Shown one piece after another: positions 9,531-18,772 of a stretch of 64,000 nt of DNA (positions are counted from its first letter, which is position 1; each line of letters begins with the position of its first letter). The stretch covers positions 62,001 through 126,000 of the forward strand of contig NZ_CADFEJ010000017.1 of the NCBI RefSeq assembly GCF_902833055.1. Direction: 5' to 3'. The DNA is from Burkholderia territorii. Lineage in GTDB: Bacteria > Pseudomonadota > Gammaproteobacteria > Burkholderiales > Burkholderiaceae. The notes beneath the pieces were generated by a model. That model worked only from the letters and a program-made list of their open reading frames with translations, searched no databases and was not told where the DNA came from. Both the position numbers and the translations under genes were made by a program.

Positions 9531-10631
9531 TCAATGAATCACATGCAGTTCGTAGCGGGCGTCGGACCGGTCCTCGTCCGCGTCGCGCGTGCAGAGGAAC
9601 GCATCCCAGCCGAGCCGCGAGCCCGCGCCGAGCACGCTCGCGCCCACTTCGGTGCGCTTGAGCACGAGCCTCACCTCGTATTCGAGCGTGACGCCGGCGA
9701 GCAGCGTCAGCATCCGCTCGAGCGCGACGGCCTGCGCGCCGCCCGGCAGGAATGCCTCGTAGTCGCGCTTGGACAGCGGGCCGACGACGATCCGCGCGCG
9801 CATGTCGCGCTGCCAGACGCGTTCGCCGACGAGCGCCGTCGCGCCGAGCACCGCGTTCACCTCGCCGAGCACGCTCAGCTGGTCGGGCGGCACGTCGTAC
9901 CACTTGCCGACGAACTGGTCGATCTTCACCGGCACGCGGAAATAGTCGGACAGCGTGCGCTGCAGGTACGCGGCCGACATCGGCCGGTGCCGCGCGGCGA
10001 GCGCGTAACCGGCGACGGCCTCGTCGAGCACGCCGCCCGCGCCGGCCGCGAGGCTGTCGCGCACTTCGTCGCTCGGCACGCCGGCGATCGCGAGCAGCAG
10101 CGGCAGATAGCGCTCGTCGCGGTCGAGTTCGTAATGGAACGGCAGCCGGTATTTCTTCCATGCCGCGTAGAACAGCGCGGTCGCGCGGTTCGAGAACACG
10201 TCGAAGAAGGCGCGCGCCGCGTGATCGCGCTTCAGGTGCTCGCGCGCGACGATCTGCTCGGTATAGTGCAGCGGCAGCGCGCCTTGCCCGCCGAGCAGCC
10301 CGAAGAATGCGGGCGTCAGCTCGACCTGGCCGAGCTTGCCGGCCGCGAGCGCGGCGCCGCGCTCCTCGCCGGAATCGAGCAGCGTGCCGTCGTCGTCGAA
10401 CGAACGGGCGCCTTCGATCTCGCTCGGCGGAAAACCGAGCGACAGCGTGTTGCGGAATTCGATGCGCTGCGCGACGACGTCGCCCTGCCGCCATGCGCCG
10501 GGCGCATCGGACGCCTGCCGCGCGAACAGCCCCTCGAGCACGCGCACCGCCTGGAAGAACTCGAAGCGGTGCGGCTCGTCGAGCAGCGCGTCGACTACGC
10601 CAGGATCGATTCGCCGGTCCGGGGCTTGCAT
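9531..10631 (-). CDS. tssG: T6SS baseplate protein TssG
   Basis: TssG forms the baseplate wedge with TssE, TssF and TssK. The 366-aa product starts at MQAPDRR and contains the family hallmark RFEFFQAVRVLE near residues 22-33, then the FRNTLSLGFPPSEI region. The start lies 37 bp inside the end of tssF, so the two are probably translated together. Size and order (F, G, H) match other Burkholderia systems. Nothing unusual was seen. Confidence 0.95.
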   Translation of the reverse strand: MQAPDRRIDPGVVDALLDEPHRFEFFQAVRVLEGLFARQASDAPGAWRQGDVVAQRIEFRNTLSLGFPPSEIEGARSFDDDGTLLDSGEERGAALAAGKLGQVELTPAFFGLLGGQGALPLHYTEQIVAREHLKRDHAARAFFDVFSNRATALFYAAWKKYRLPFHYELDRDERYLPLLLAIAGVPSDEVRDSLAAGAGGVLDEAVAGYALAARHRPMSAAYLQRTLSDYFRVPVKIDQFVGKWYDVPPDQLSVLGEVNAVLGATALVGERVWQRDMRARIVVGPLSKRDYEAFLPGGAQAVALERMLTLLAGVTLEYEVRLVLKRTEVGASVLGAGSRLGWDAFLCTRDADEDRSDARYELHVIH

Positions 10632-12430
10632 CGGATGATCTCCTCGCCGGTGCGCTTCGACACCACGACTAGTTGAACGAAACTGTTGAGGTGCACGTAC
10701 AGCCCGAAGAAGCTGTCGAGCACGCGCACGAACGATGCGAGACTCGCGCCGACGAAGTGCTCCTCGTCGATCGTCAAGCGGATCTCGATGCCGCGCACGA
10801 AGGTCGCGAACGGCTTGCCCGGCAGCCATTGCACGGCGCCGCGCTGCTCGACGCCGGCGAGCCCGTCGATCTGGCGCATCGACACCGCGGTGCGCCGCAG
10901 GTCGTACAGCGTCAGCATTTCCTTGAGCGGCGCGAGCCCGTGCGCGACCAGCGACACGTGGTTCAGCGCGAGATGCGACACGAGGCGCCAGTGCGCGGCG
11001 CGACCGCGCTCGAAGCGCACGCTCTGCGTCGGGCGCCGCAGCATCGAGATGCCGCTCGTCTGCGCGCCGCCCTCCTGGAACAGGTCGCCGCCTTCGAGGC
11101 CGAACGCGAGCATCGACGGCAGGTCGCGGTTCGTGCAGGTGAGGTCGAGGCTCAGCGTATCGGTCTGCGGCGACGTCGGCTCGAAGTCGATGTCGACGAT
11201 CGAGATCTCGGTTTCATAGCCGGGGCTCTTCTGCGCGACCCAGTCGTTGCGACGCGCGAACCAGTAATGACCGATGCGCGCCGATTCGCCGTGATGCAGC
11301 GAATAGAACGGCCGGAACTCGATCACCGATTCCTCGTGCGCCTGTTGCCGGACGAGCTTCACCGAATCGATCGAATACACCTCGTACGCGAACGCGCGGC
11401 GCGCTTCGGCGATCACCGGGTACGACACCGCGCGGTGCGTGATGCGGATCGGCTCGCCGTGCTGGCGGAACAGGTTGACGATCGGCGTGCAGAACAGCCG
11501 GAAATGGCTGGACGCGAGCAGCTCGAGCAGTCGCGCGACGTGCGAATCGCTGCGCACGTCCTGCAGCACCAGGTGCAGCGTCGCGCGCTGGCAGCGTCCC
11601 GACGCACGCGCGATCGCAGCGAGATCGAAATCGACGAAATCGAACTTGTCCGGGAATGCGAAGTATTCGGTGAGCAGGCGATACGCGGGGTGCGATTTCG
11701 CCGGGTAGTCGATCAGCGCATCGTCCTCGTCGAAGCCGGCATGCGCGATCGGCAGCTTGCGCAACGGCGTCCAGCGGCCGTTGCGCTCGGGCTCGACGTA
11801 GGCGCCGAGGACGTTGACGAACAGGCAGTCGGTCAGCGCGGCGACGAACGACTGCTCGCCGTGCAGGTGCGCGCGCAGCGTCGGCAGCTTCAACGCGCCG
11901 AGATCGAGCTGCGCGGCGAGCGATTCGAACGTGATCGAGATCACGCCCGTCGCGTTGGACGGCAGCACCGTCGCGCTCGGCGCGAGCGCGACCGGCGTGA
12001 AGCGCGCCTCCGAGATGCGGATCGGCGCGAGCGTCACGTCGTATGCGGTGCGGAACCGGCATTGCACGCCGCGAATCGGACGGCTCTTCAGCTCGGTGCC
12101 GCGCTCGATCACCACCGGTTCGGTCTGCTGGCCGGGCGAAGCCGGCGTGAACTGCGCGATCGAGCACGACGGGAACGGCCGCAGGTAGTGCGGATACAGC
12201 ACTTCCAGCAGCGCTTCGGTGAATTCCGGGTAGTCGTCGTCGAGCTTCTTGTTGATGCGCGCGCCGAGCAGCGCGAACGATTCGATCATCCGCTCGACGT
12301 GCGGATCCTCGCAGTGCTCGCCCGACAGCGCGAGCCGCGCGGCGATCTTCGGATAACGCTCGGCGAAATCTCGCGAATAGCGCCGCAAAAACGATAATTC
12401 GCGCTCGTAATACGGCAGCAGCTCTTCCAT
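10595..12430 (-). CDS. tssF: T6SS baseplate protein TssF
   Basis: TssF is the largest wedge component of the baseplate. The 611-aa product starts with MEELLPYYERELSFLRR, the family's hallmark N-terminus, and includes YPHYLRPFPSCSIAQF near residues 75-95. Length matches the family. Its 3' end overlaps tssG by 37 bp, and tssE lies 77 bp upstream. Confidence 0.96.
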   Translation of the reverse strand: MEELLPYYERELSFLRRYSRDFAERYPKIAARLALSGEHCEDPHVERMIESFALLGARINKKLDDDYPEFTEALLEVLYPHYLRPFPSCSIAQFTPASPGQQTEPVVIERGTELKSRPIRGVQCRFRTAYDVTLAPIRISEARFTPVALAPSATVLPSNATGVISITFESLAAQLDLGALKLPTLRAHLHGEQSFVAALTDCLFVNVLGAYVEPERNGRWTPLRKLPIAHAGFDEDDALIDYPAKSHPAYRLLTEYFAFPDKFDFVDFDLAAIARASGRCQRATLHLVLQDVRSDSHVARLLELLASSHFRLFCTPIVNLFRQHGEPIRITHRAVSYPVIAEARRAFAYEVYSIDSVKLVRQQAHEESVIEFRPFYSLHHGESARIGHYWFARRNDWVAQKSPGYETEISIVDIDFEPTSPQTDTLSLDLTCTNRDLPSMLAFGLEGGDLFQEGGAQTSGISMLRRPTQSVRFERGRAAHWRLVSHLALNHVSLVAHGLAPLKEMLTLYDLRRTAVSMRQIDGLAGVEQRGAVQWLPGKPFATFVRGIEIRLTIDEEHFVGASLASFVRVLDSFFGLYVHLNSFVQLVVVSKRTGEEIIRCKPRTGESILA

Positions 12431-12507
12431 CGACGACCCCGAACCTCAATATTTCCTGCCGGACCCTGAACCGTCACCGGGCGGTCCGGCCCGCTCGGCG
12501 GCTTGAT

Positions 12508-12993
12508 TTACAGCATTCTGGCCGCGCGCGCACGCGTGACCGAATATTGCAGCGTCGATGGCTGCAGCATCGCGTCGAAACTCACCGGCTCCTCGGCCGG
12601 ATGCACGACCAGCAGCGCCTGGATCGCGAAGTACAGCGCGTTGGTCGACTGCTCGTTCAGCTCGAAGGTCACCTGCACCTGCTGAAGCCGCGGCTCGTGC
12701 CGCGCGATGGCCTGCTGGATCGACTTGCAGATGAACGCGCGATCGTAGTGACTCGCGAGGCTCAGCCCCGCGAAATCGTTCAACCCGTAGGTCAACACGG
12801 ACTTCTGGCATTCCGGCAGCGCGGCCAGCTCGATTTCCGTGTGCGCGATACGGGTGTTGAGGATCGCCTCGACGTCGCGGGCGACCGTGTTCTTGAGCTC
12901 GTCCAGCGACAATTGCCGCATCGCGGCCGAGGCCGGCAGGTGCGGTTCGTCGTCGAACAGCTTGTCGAGAAAGCTGGGTTCGAATCGTTTCAT
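12508..12993 (-). CDS. tssE: T6SS gp25-like baseplate protein TssE
   Basis: TssE resembles phage T4 gp25 and links the baseplate to the sheath. The 161-aa product starts at MKRFEPSFLDKLFDD; an in-frame upstream extension lacks the family N-terminus and was rejected. The gp25 core lies at about 45-135, with a NTRIAHTEIEL beta segment and the YGLNDFAGL motif. It sits between hcp and tssF in the usual order. Confidence 0.93.
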   Translation of the reverse strand: MKRFEPSFLDKLFDDEPHLPASAAMRQLSLDELKNTVARDVEAILNTRIAHTEIELAALPECQKSVLTYGLNDFAGLSLASHYDRAFICKSIQQAIARHEPRLQQVQVTFELNEQSTNALYFAIQALLVVHPAEEPVSFDAMLQPSTLQYSVTRARAARML

Positions 12994-13050
12994 CGGTCGA
13001 CGTGCAAAAACGGCAACGGGACGCGTGGCGCCCCGTTGCCGCAACCGACC

Positions 13051-13554
13051 TTAGACCGCGTAGGTCTTGTCGTTCTTCGTCAGGCTCCAGGCGCCTTGCG
13101 TGTTGCCGCCCTGGTTGCCGCCGATCTTCTGCTGGGTCTGCTTCCACTGCACGGCTGCGTACTTCAGCGAGAACGTCTCGATCGGCAGACCTTCTTCGCG
13201 AACGCTCGGTGCGATGCTCGAGATGATCACGTACTTGAGCTTGACTTCCAGATACTGCACGCGCTTGCCTTCACCGTCCGCGCGCGAGAAATGGACCGTC
13301 ACTTCATCGAACGTGGTGCCGCCCGATGCGTGCTGATACAGCAGCGGGCTCGACGAATCGATTTCCTTCGTGAAAATCATGTCGCCGTGCTCGCAACGCG
13401 TCATCGTGTGACCGCCCGCGGTCGATGCCGTTGCCGAACGCGGCTGCACGATCGAGTGATCCCACGATTTCAGCTCGATCCAGCCTTGATGGTCCTTGTC
13501 CGCGGATTCGCCCTTCACCGCCGGACTACCAAACTGCAAGTGCATATGTAACAT
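13051..13554 (-). CDS. hcp: T6SS inner-tube protein Hcp/TssD
   Basis: Hcp hexamers stack to form the secreted inner tube, which also binds some effectors in its lumen. The 167-aa product starts at MLHMHLQFGSPAVKGES and contains the family's WSFG-like region (ELKSWDHSIVQPRSA) and a YLEVKLKYVIISSI strand near the middle. A start at the second ATG (13545) is also possible and would give a better ribosome-site spacing. It is preceded by a GC-rich hairpin in the tssC-hcp gap, which may help make hcp mRNA more abundant than that of its neighbours. Confidence 0.95.
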   Translation of the reverse strand: MLHMHLQFGSPAVKGESADKDHQGWIELKSWDHSIVQPRSATASTAGGHTMTRCEHGDMIFTKEIDSSSPLLYQHASGGTTFDEVTVHFSRADGEGKRVQYLEVKLKYVIISSIAPSVREEGLPIETFSLKYAAVQWKQTQQKIGGNQGGNTQGAWSLTKNDKTYAV

Positions 13555-13594
13555 GGCCCTTCGACTCCCCAAAGAGGTGGTTTTAACGTCCTAC

Positions 13595-13611
13595 CCAGGC
13601 GGCCCGCCCGG
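13595..13611 (-). promoter_or_regulatory. GC-rich hairpin in the tssC-hcp gap
   Basis: Bases 13595-13600 and 13606-13611 pair (one G-U on the minus strand) around a 5-nt loop. It lies in the 70-bp gap between tssC and hcp. No T-run follows, so it is not a standard terminator. It could be an RNA-processing or stabilising element for hcp. This is inference from position. Confidence 0.3.
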
Positions 13612-13624
13612 GCGATCTACTCGC

Positions 13625-15115
13625 TTATGAATTTGCCGGTTTGGGCAGATCAGCGACAAGTCGCAGAGAAATCGAGAGTTCGTCGAGCTGAAAGTGCGGG
13701 CGCAGGAACGCGACCGAACGATACGAGCCCGGCTTGCCCGGAATCTCCGACACTTGTATGGATGCCTCGCGCAGCGGGAATTGCGCCTTCTGTTCCTGCG
13801 ACGCGTTGTCGTCGAGCAGGACGTACTGCGAAATCCACCGGTTGAGGAAAGTCTCCACGTTCTGCGCCGATGCGAAGCTGCCGATCTTGTCCCGCATCAT
13901 CGCCTTCAGGTAGTGCGCGACGCGCGATACCGAGAAGATGTACTGAAGCTGGGCGGACAGGACGGCATTCGCGTTCGCGCTGTCGGTGCTGTATTTTTTC
14001 GGTTTCTGCACCGATTGCGCGGCGAAGAACGCAGCGTAATCCGAGTTCTTGCAATGAACGAGCGGGATGAAGCCGAGGTCGCTCAGCTCCTTCTCGCGGC
14101 GATCGGTGATCGCGATTTCGGTCGGGCACTTCAGCGCGACTTCACCGTCGTCGGTCTTGAACGTGTGGGTCGGCAGGTCCTCGACCAGGCCGCCGCCCTC
14201 GACGCCGCGGATCGCCGCGCACCAGCCGAAGTCGTCGAACGCGGCCGTCAGGCGTGCCGCGAATGCCCAGGCCGCGTTGCACCACAGGTACTTGTCGTGC
14301 TCGGTGCCGTCGACGTCCTCGACGAAGTTGAAGTTCTCCGCGGTCTGGCCGTCCTTCGGATTGAACGGCAGCCGGCCGAGAAAGCGCGGCAGCGTCAGGC
14401 CGACGTAGCGCGAGTCTTCCGAATCGCGGAACGACTTCCACTTCGCGTATTCGACCGTGTCGAACACCTTGCCGAGGTCGCGCGGCTTGCCGAGATCGGA
14501 GAACGACTCGAGGCCGAGCAGTTCGGGCGATGCCGATGCGATGAACGGCGCGTGCGCGGCGGCCGCGACGTGCGACATCTGCTCGATGAAATACATGTCT
14601 TCCGGCTGGCGCGAGATCTCGTAATCGCCGATCAGCGCACCGAACGGCGAGCCGCCGAACGTGCCGAATTCTTCTTCGTAGACCTTCTTGAACAGCGCGC
14701 TCTGGTCGAACTCGCTCGCGCCCTTGAAGTCGCGCACGAGGTCGCGCTTCGGCGCGTGCAGCGCCTTGATCTTGATCGTCTGGCCGGTGTTGCTCTCCTT
14801 GACCAGATAGTCCATGCCGCGCCACGTGCTTTCGAGGCGCTGGAATTCCGGCGCGTGCATCACCGCGGACAGCTGCGAGGAGATCAGGCGGTCGAGTTCC
14901 GCGACGCGCGCGTCGATCGTCGCCGACAGGTTGTCCGACACGATCACCGTGCCGTCGAGCACCTGGTGGACGAGCTCGCCGATCAGGTCCTTCGCACGCG
15001 CATGCTCGGAATCGGATTTCGCGACCTTGCTCTTCTCGACGATATCGTCGAGCAGCGAAGTCCCGGCGGCGTATTCCGCGCCGCTCGCTTGGGCCGCAGC
15101 CGTTTGCTGGTTCAT
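13625..15115 (-). CDS. tssC: T6SS contractile sheath large subunit TssC
   Basis: TssC pairs with TssB to build the contractile sheath around the Hcp tube. The 496-aa product has the expected length and family blocks, including ESTWRGMDYLVK near residue 95, the ISRQPEDM stretch near 165-172, and the C-terminal FLNRWISQYV region. An Ala/Gln-rich leader precedes the conserved part. The 15-bp gap to tssB indicates joint expression. Confidence 0.97.
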   Translation of the reverse strand: MNQQTAAAQASGAEYAAGTSLLDDIVEKSKVAKSDSEHARAKDLIGELVHQVLDGTVIVSDNLSATIDARVAELDRLISSQLSAVMHAPEFQRLESTWRGMDYLVKESNTGQTIKIKALHAPKRDLVRDFKGASEFDQSALFKKVYEEEFGTFGGSPFGALIGDYEISRQPEDMYFIEQMSHVAAAAHAPFIASASPELLGLESFSDLGKPRDLGKVFDTVEYAKWKSFRDSEDSRYVGLTLPRFLGRLPFNPKDGQTAENFNFVEDVDGTEHDKYLWCNAAWAFAARLTAAFDDFGWCAAIRGVEGGGLVEDLPTHTFKTDDGEVALKCPTEIAITDRREKELSDLGFIPLVHCKNSDYAAFFAAQSVQKPKKYSTDSANANAVLSAQLQYIFSVSRVAHYLKAMMRDKIGSFASAQNVETFLNRWISQYVLLDDNASQEQKAQFPLREASIQVSEIPGKPGSYRSVAFLRPHFQLDELSISLRLVADLPKPANS

Positions 15116-15130
15116 CTCAACACTCCGTCG

Positions 15131-15646
15131 TCATTCGCCGTCTTTGTCGGCGCCGGTGCCCTTCGCGAGCTCCTGCAGCTGCTGCGTGTTCTTCAACACC
15201 TCGGACAGCAGATCCTCGAGCTTGTCGTTGCCGGCGAGCTTGTTGCGCAGGTCGGCGAGCTTCGAGCGCGCCTCGAGCAGGCGGCGCAGCGGCTCGACCT
15301 GTTCGACGACTTCGTCCGGGCTGAAATCCGACAGCGAACGGAACTTCAGGTCGACCGCGAACTTGCCGCCTTCCGGGCTCAGGCGGTTTTCCACCTGGAA
15401 CGCGGCGCGCGGCTCGATCGCCTTCATCACGTCGTCGAAGTTGTCACGGTCGATGTTGACGAACTTGCGGTCGCGCAGCTTCGGCTGCTCGACTTCCGAC
15501 TGGCCCGCCAGATCGCCGATGACCCCGACGACGAACGGCAGTTCCTTCACCTCGATCGCATCGCCCTTCTCGACCTCGTAGGTCAGCTGGACGCGCGGCG
15601 GCCGTATTTTCTGCAAGCTTTTCTGAATGCTTTCTTTCTTGGCCAT
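15131..15646 (-). CDS. tssB: T6SS contractile sheath small subunit TssB
   Basis: TssB is the small sheath subunit and contacts ClpV through the sheath. The 171-aa product starts at MAKKESIQKSLQKIRPPRVQ and has the conserved ELPFVVGVIGDLAGQ stretch (about 35-50) and the DFSPDEVVEQVEPLRRLLEAR helix. A long upstream in-frame extension overlaps the lipoprotein gene in another frame and was rejected. It lies 44 bp after the lipoprotein gene. Confidence 0.96.
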   Translation of the reverse strand: MAKKESIQKSLQKIRPPRVQLTYEVEKGDAIEVKELPFVVGVIGDLAGQSEVEQPKLRDRKFVNIDRDNFDDVMKAIEPRAAFQVENRLSPEGGKFAVDLKFRSLSDFSPDEVVEQVEPLRRLLEARSKLADLRNKLAGNDKLEDLLSEVLKNTQQLQELAKGTGADKDGE

Positions 15647-15690
15647 CTCGACGGCTCCCAGGTTAGTTGTGGTTATCGCGTCAGTTGCGC

Positions 15691-16332
15691 TCAGTTGCGC
15701 AGCGCGCTGAACGGATCGGCGCCGCCCTTTTGCGGTGCCGCGGCCTGCGGCGGGGCGGCCGGCGTCGGCGCGGCCGTTGCGGCTTCCGCTGCCGGCGCCG
15801 CGCCGGGCTTCGGACGATGAATCACACGGCGCGCGGTGCGCGGCTTCGTCACCCGTTGCTCCGGCGGAAACAGCGCGGATTCGCCGAGCGTGTCGCGCAG
15901 TTGCTTCGCGAGCGCCTGCGCATCCGACTTCGCATCGCCCGCGAGCGATGCATCCTGGCGCAGCTCGCCGAGCGACTGCGTCGCGATCCGCAGCCCCGCG
16001 ACGGCGAGCACGCTCTTCGCCTGACGATCGGTCGCGTCGCGCTGCAGTGCCTCCTGCGCGGCGACGATCGCCTGGCCATAGTGGTTCTGCGCAAACTGGA
16101 TCTGCGCGATGCGCGACCACGGCTCCTCGCGCGTCGGATCCGACTTCGCGAGTTGCTGGTACAGGCCGAGCGCCTTGTCCTGGTCACCCGACTTCGCAAC
16201 AGCGTCCGCATCGGCCAGCGACTTGTTGAACACCTCGGCAGTCGGCGGCGCCGGCGGCTGGCTCGCACAACCGGCGATCACGCCGCAAGCCAGCACAACC
16301 CCAGACAATTTTGCGAAGAGACGGTCTTTCAT
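15691..16332 (-). CDS. tagM: T6SS-linked TPR lipoprotein (TagM-like)
   Basis: This is the first gene of the minus-strand T6SS unit. The 213-aa product has a lipoprotein signal with lipobox VIAGC, lipidated Cys at residue 22, then tetratricopeptide-like helices (about 38-130) and a Pro/Ala-rich tail. The ATG at 16332 has a GGTGGA site upstream and is preferred to a GTG 12 bp earlier. A lipoprotein at this position is conserved in Burkholderia T6SS clusters and has, as I recall, been called TagM; the symbol is tentative. Localisation, probably outer membrane, is inferred. Confidence 0.8.
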   Translation of the reverse strand: MKDRLFAKLSGVVLACGVIAGCASQPPAPPTAEVFNKSLADADAVAKSGDQDKALGLYQQLAKSDPTREEPWSRIAQIQFAQNHYGQAIVAAQEALQRDATDRQAKSVLAVAGLRIATQSLGELRQDASLAGDAKSDAQALAKQLRDTLGESALFPPEQRVTKPRTARRVIHRPKPGAAPAAEAATAAPTPAAPPQAAAPQKGGADPFSALRN

Positions 16333-16407
16333 CGTTATATCCACCGGCGCGTGAGTATTAAAATCGTTGAGAATCTGGTTCTTTTGCTTTGCAAGAAGCG
16401 CGCGGGT

Positions 16408-16436
16408 ATAGTACCGATCAATTTTTCATAATTCAA
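16408..16436 (-). promoter_or_regulatory. Predicted sigma70-type promoter of the tagM-tssBC-hcp unit
   Basis: Read on the minus strand, TTGAAT (16436-16431) is separated by 17 bp from TACTAT (16413-16408), in the AT-rich gap between divergent tagM and tssJ. This would start transcription about 70 bp upstream of tagM. The remaining gap (to 16708) probably holds the tssJ promoter, but I saw no convincing hexamer pair there. Confidence 0.5.
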
Positions 16437-16708
16437 TCGCTGCGTGCAGAGTAATTCCTTTTAAATCCGTGCGCTACCCCTCGAATCGCGTCTGGCAGCG
16501 GGCCGGAAGCGGCCTTTGCATCGATCGGAATGCGCAAGTTTTACTGGCTTCTCGGCACGTTGCCCGCGCAACGGAAAAAATTTCCGGCGGCCCGATGCCG
16601 CGCGTGCGTGCTTAATAGTTGAACAGCTGATCGGGCGGGCATTCGCGGCGAACGCGGAAATACCCGGCAGATTTGACAGGGAGTTAAAGGCGGCAAGCCG
16701 GAAACAAG

Positions 16709-17323
16709 ATGAGAAGATCGCCCATGATTCGCTTTGCGCTGCCGGTGATTGCCTGCGCACTCCTGGCCGGATGCGCGGCCGCGCCGCTGCTCGGCTCCGC
16801 CGCGAGCGCCGTGATGCAGGCCGCCGGCGTCGGCAAGCCCGAACTGCCGGATGCCCAGAAGCCGCCGCGCAACATCGGGCTCACGCTCGCCGCGGCGCCC
16901 AATCTCAATGCCGCGAACGATCGCAAGCCGCTCGCGCTGGTGGTGCGGCTTTACGCGTTGAAGGATCCGACTTCGTTCCAGCAGGCGCCATTCGACGCAT
17001 TTACCGATCCGGCCAAGGAAAAAGCGGCACTCGGCGCGGATCTGCTGAACGTGCGTGAAATCACGCTGATTCCGGGGCAGCGTTATACGGCGACTGAAAA
17101 GGTGTCGCGCGAAGCGCAGGCATTCGGCATCGTCGCGCTGTTCCGCGACCCGGCAATCCAGCGATGGAAACTGACGTTCGACCCGGCGAAGTCCGAGAAA
17201 TCCGGCATAATCATCGGCCTGCATAATTGCGCGATGACGGTCACCGATGGCTCCGTCATCGCACCGCAACAAGGTGCGCCTTCGCAACCGCTGAATTTGC
17301 TTTCGTCGGTCACCTGCGGTTAA
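16709..17323 (+). CDS. tssJ: T6SS outer-membrane lipoprotein TssJ
   Basis: TssJ anchors the TssJLM membrane complex at the outer membrane. The 204-aa product has a signal peptide with lipobox LLAGC and Cys at residue 22, then a transthyretin-like sandwich fold typical of TssJ (RLYALKDPTSFQQAPFDA is the recognisable loop region). ATGs at 16709 and 16724 are both possible; the first adds a basic MRRSP leader. It heads the plus-strand tssJ-tssK-tssL group, divergent from tagM. A Cys pair in the C-terminal half (NCAM, VTCG) may form a disulfide. Confidence 0.88.
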   Translation: MRRSPMIRFALPVIACALLAGCAAAPLLGSAASAVMQAAGVGKPELPDAQKPPRNIGLTLAAAPNLNAANDRKPLALVVRLYALKDPTSFQQAPFDAFTDPAKEKAALGADLLNVREITLIPGQRYTATEKVSREAQAFGIVALFRDPAIQRWKLTFDPAKSEKSGIIIGLHNCAMTVTDGSVIAPQQGAPSQPLNLLSSVTCG

Positions 17324-17425
17324 ACATGACGCACGAGTGTCAATTAACAAGAGTTAACAAATTGGCGATTAATTCGGGCACGACCAAATCGATTAGATCG
17401 CAACGCTACATTAACCGGATTTGAC

Positions 17426-18772
17426 ATGAGTTATTCGGCCAAGGTGCTGTGGGGGGAAGGGCTGTTCCTCCGGCCTCAACACTTCCAGCGGCAGGACGCC
17501 TACCACGAGGCGCGCCTGTTCGAGTCCATCCAGGCGATCCAGCCGTACAACTGGGGCGTGCGCTCCGTGCGCATCGACCGCGATGCGCTCGGCAGCAACG
17601 TGCTGCGCGTGGCCGAGCTCGCGCTCGTGTTTCCGGACGGTGCGCTGTATGCCGCGCCGCAGGCCGACGACCTGCCGCCGCCGATCGCGCTCGACACGCT
17701 GCCCGACGGGATCAACGAATTCGTGTTCTATCTCGCGCTGCATCCGCTGCGCGAGAACGGCACCAACTACAGCGACGATCCGGCCGCCGGCTTCATGACG
17801 CGTTTCGTCAGCGAGCAGACGAGCGTCGCCGACAATTTCACCGATGCCGCCGAAGCCGACATCACGTTCCTCAAGACGCAGGTCAAGCTGATCGCGCACA
17901 GCGAGCCGCGCGACCAGCTGCTGTCGGTGCCGCTCGTGCGCGTGCGCCGCACCGCGACGTCCGGCTTCGAGATCGACGACAGCTTCGTGCCGCCGTGCCT
18001 CGCGATCGAATCGTCGCCGATCCTGCATCAGCGGCTGCGCCAGCTCATCGACGCGCTGCAGGCGAAGGTCAACGCACTGTACGGCTTTCACCGCGAGCCG
18101 TCGAAGAACATCATCGAATTCCGCTCGGGCGACATCGCGTCGTTCTGGCTGCTGCACACGGCGAACGCCGCGTTCGCGACGCTCGCGCACCTGCATCAGC
18201 ACGCGGCGCTGCATCCGGAGCGGCTGTTCCAGGAACTGCTGCGCCTCGCCGGCCAGTTGATGACGTTTTCGAAAGGCTATACGCTCGCCGATCTGCCCGT
18301 GTATCGCCACGACGATCCGGGGCCGAGCTTCGCGCGTCTCGATTTGATGCTGCGCGAGCTGCTCGACACCGTGATCTCGACGCGCTACTTCGCGATCACG
18401 CTCGACGAGGTGCGCCCGTCGTTCCACCTGGGCCGCCTCGACTCGGGCAAGATCGACGACAAGACCGAGTTCTACCTGGCCGTATCGGCGGACATGCCGA
18501 ACGTCGAGCTCATCGACGCCGTGCCCGCACGCTTCAAGGTCGGCGCGCCGGATGACGTCGACAAGCTCGTGCTGTCGGCCATGCCAGGCGTGCGGCTGTC
18601 GTACATGCCGCAAGTGCCGCCCGCGATTCCGGTGCGGCCCGGTGCGTGCTATTTCCAGCTCGATTCGCGCGGCGCGCTGTACGAGCGCATGCTGCAGGCC
18701 CAGTCCGCGATGATCTACGCGCCGACTGGCATCAATGACCTGAAATTCGAACTGATCGCGGTCACATCATGA
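17426..18772 (+). CDS. tssK: T6SS baseplate-membrane linker TssK
   Basis: TssK connects the baseplate to the membrane complex. The 448-aa product has the family N-terminus (VLWGEGLFLRPQHFQ at about 8-22) and the conserved YFAITLDEVRPSFHLG region near 320. Its stop overlaps the tssL start by 4 bp (ATGA). The 102-bp gap after tssJ is AT-rich and shows no clear promoter. Confidence 0.97.
   Translation: MSYSAKVLWGEGLFLRPQHFQRQDAYHEARLFESIQAIQPYNWGVRSVRIDRDALGSNVLRVAELALVFPDGALYAAPQADDLPPPIALDTLPDGINEFVFYLALHPLRENGTNYSDDPAAGFMTRFVSEQTSVADNFTDAAEADITFLKTQVKLIAHSEPRDQLLSVPLVRVRRTATSGFEIDDSFVPPCLAIESSPILHQRLRQLIDALQAKVNALYGFHREPSKNIIEFRSGDIASFWLLHTANAAFATLAHLHQHAALHPERLFQELLRLAGQLMTFSKGYTLADLPVYRHDDPGPSFARLDLMLRELLDTVISTRYFAITLDEVRPSFHLGRLDSGKIDDKTEFYLAVSADMPNVELIDAVPARFKVGAPDDVDKLVLSAMPGVRLSYMPQVPPAIPVRPGACYFQLDSRGALYERMLQAQSAMIYAPTGINDLKFELIAVTS

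Noticed and set aside
6908..9661. A 917-codon open frame on the plus strand opposite clpV
   Set aside because: High-GC codon bias makes the antisense frame open; its product is Arg/His-rich with no motifs, and clpV is certain.
15647..16120. N-terminal extension of tssB by about 160 codons
   Set aside because: It overlaps the TPR lipoprotein in another frame; the TssB family starts at MAKKES.
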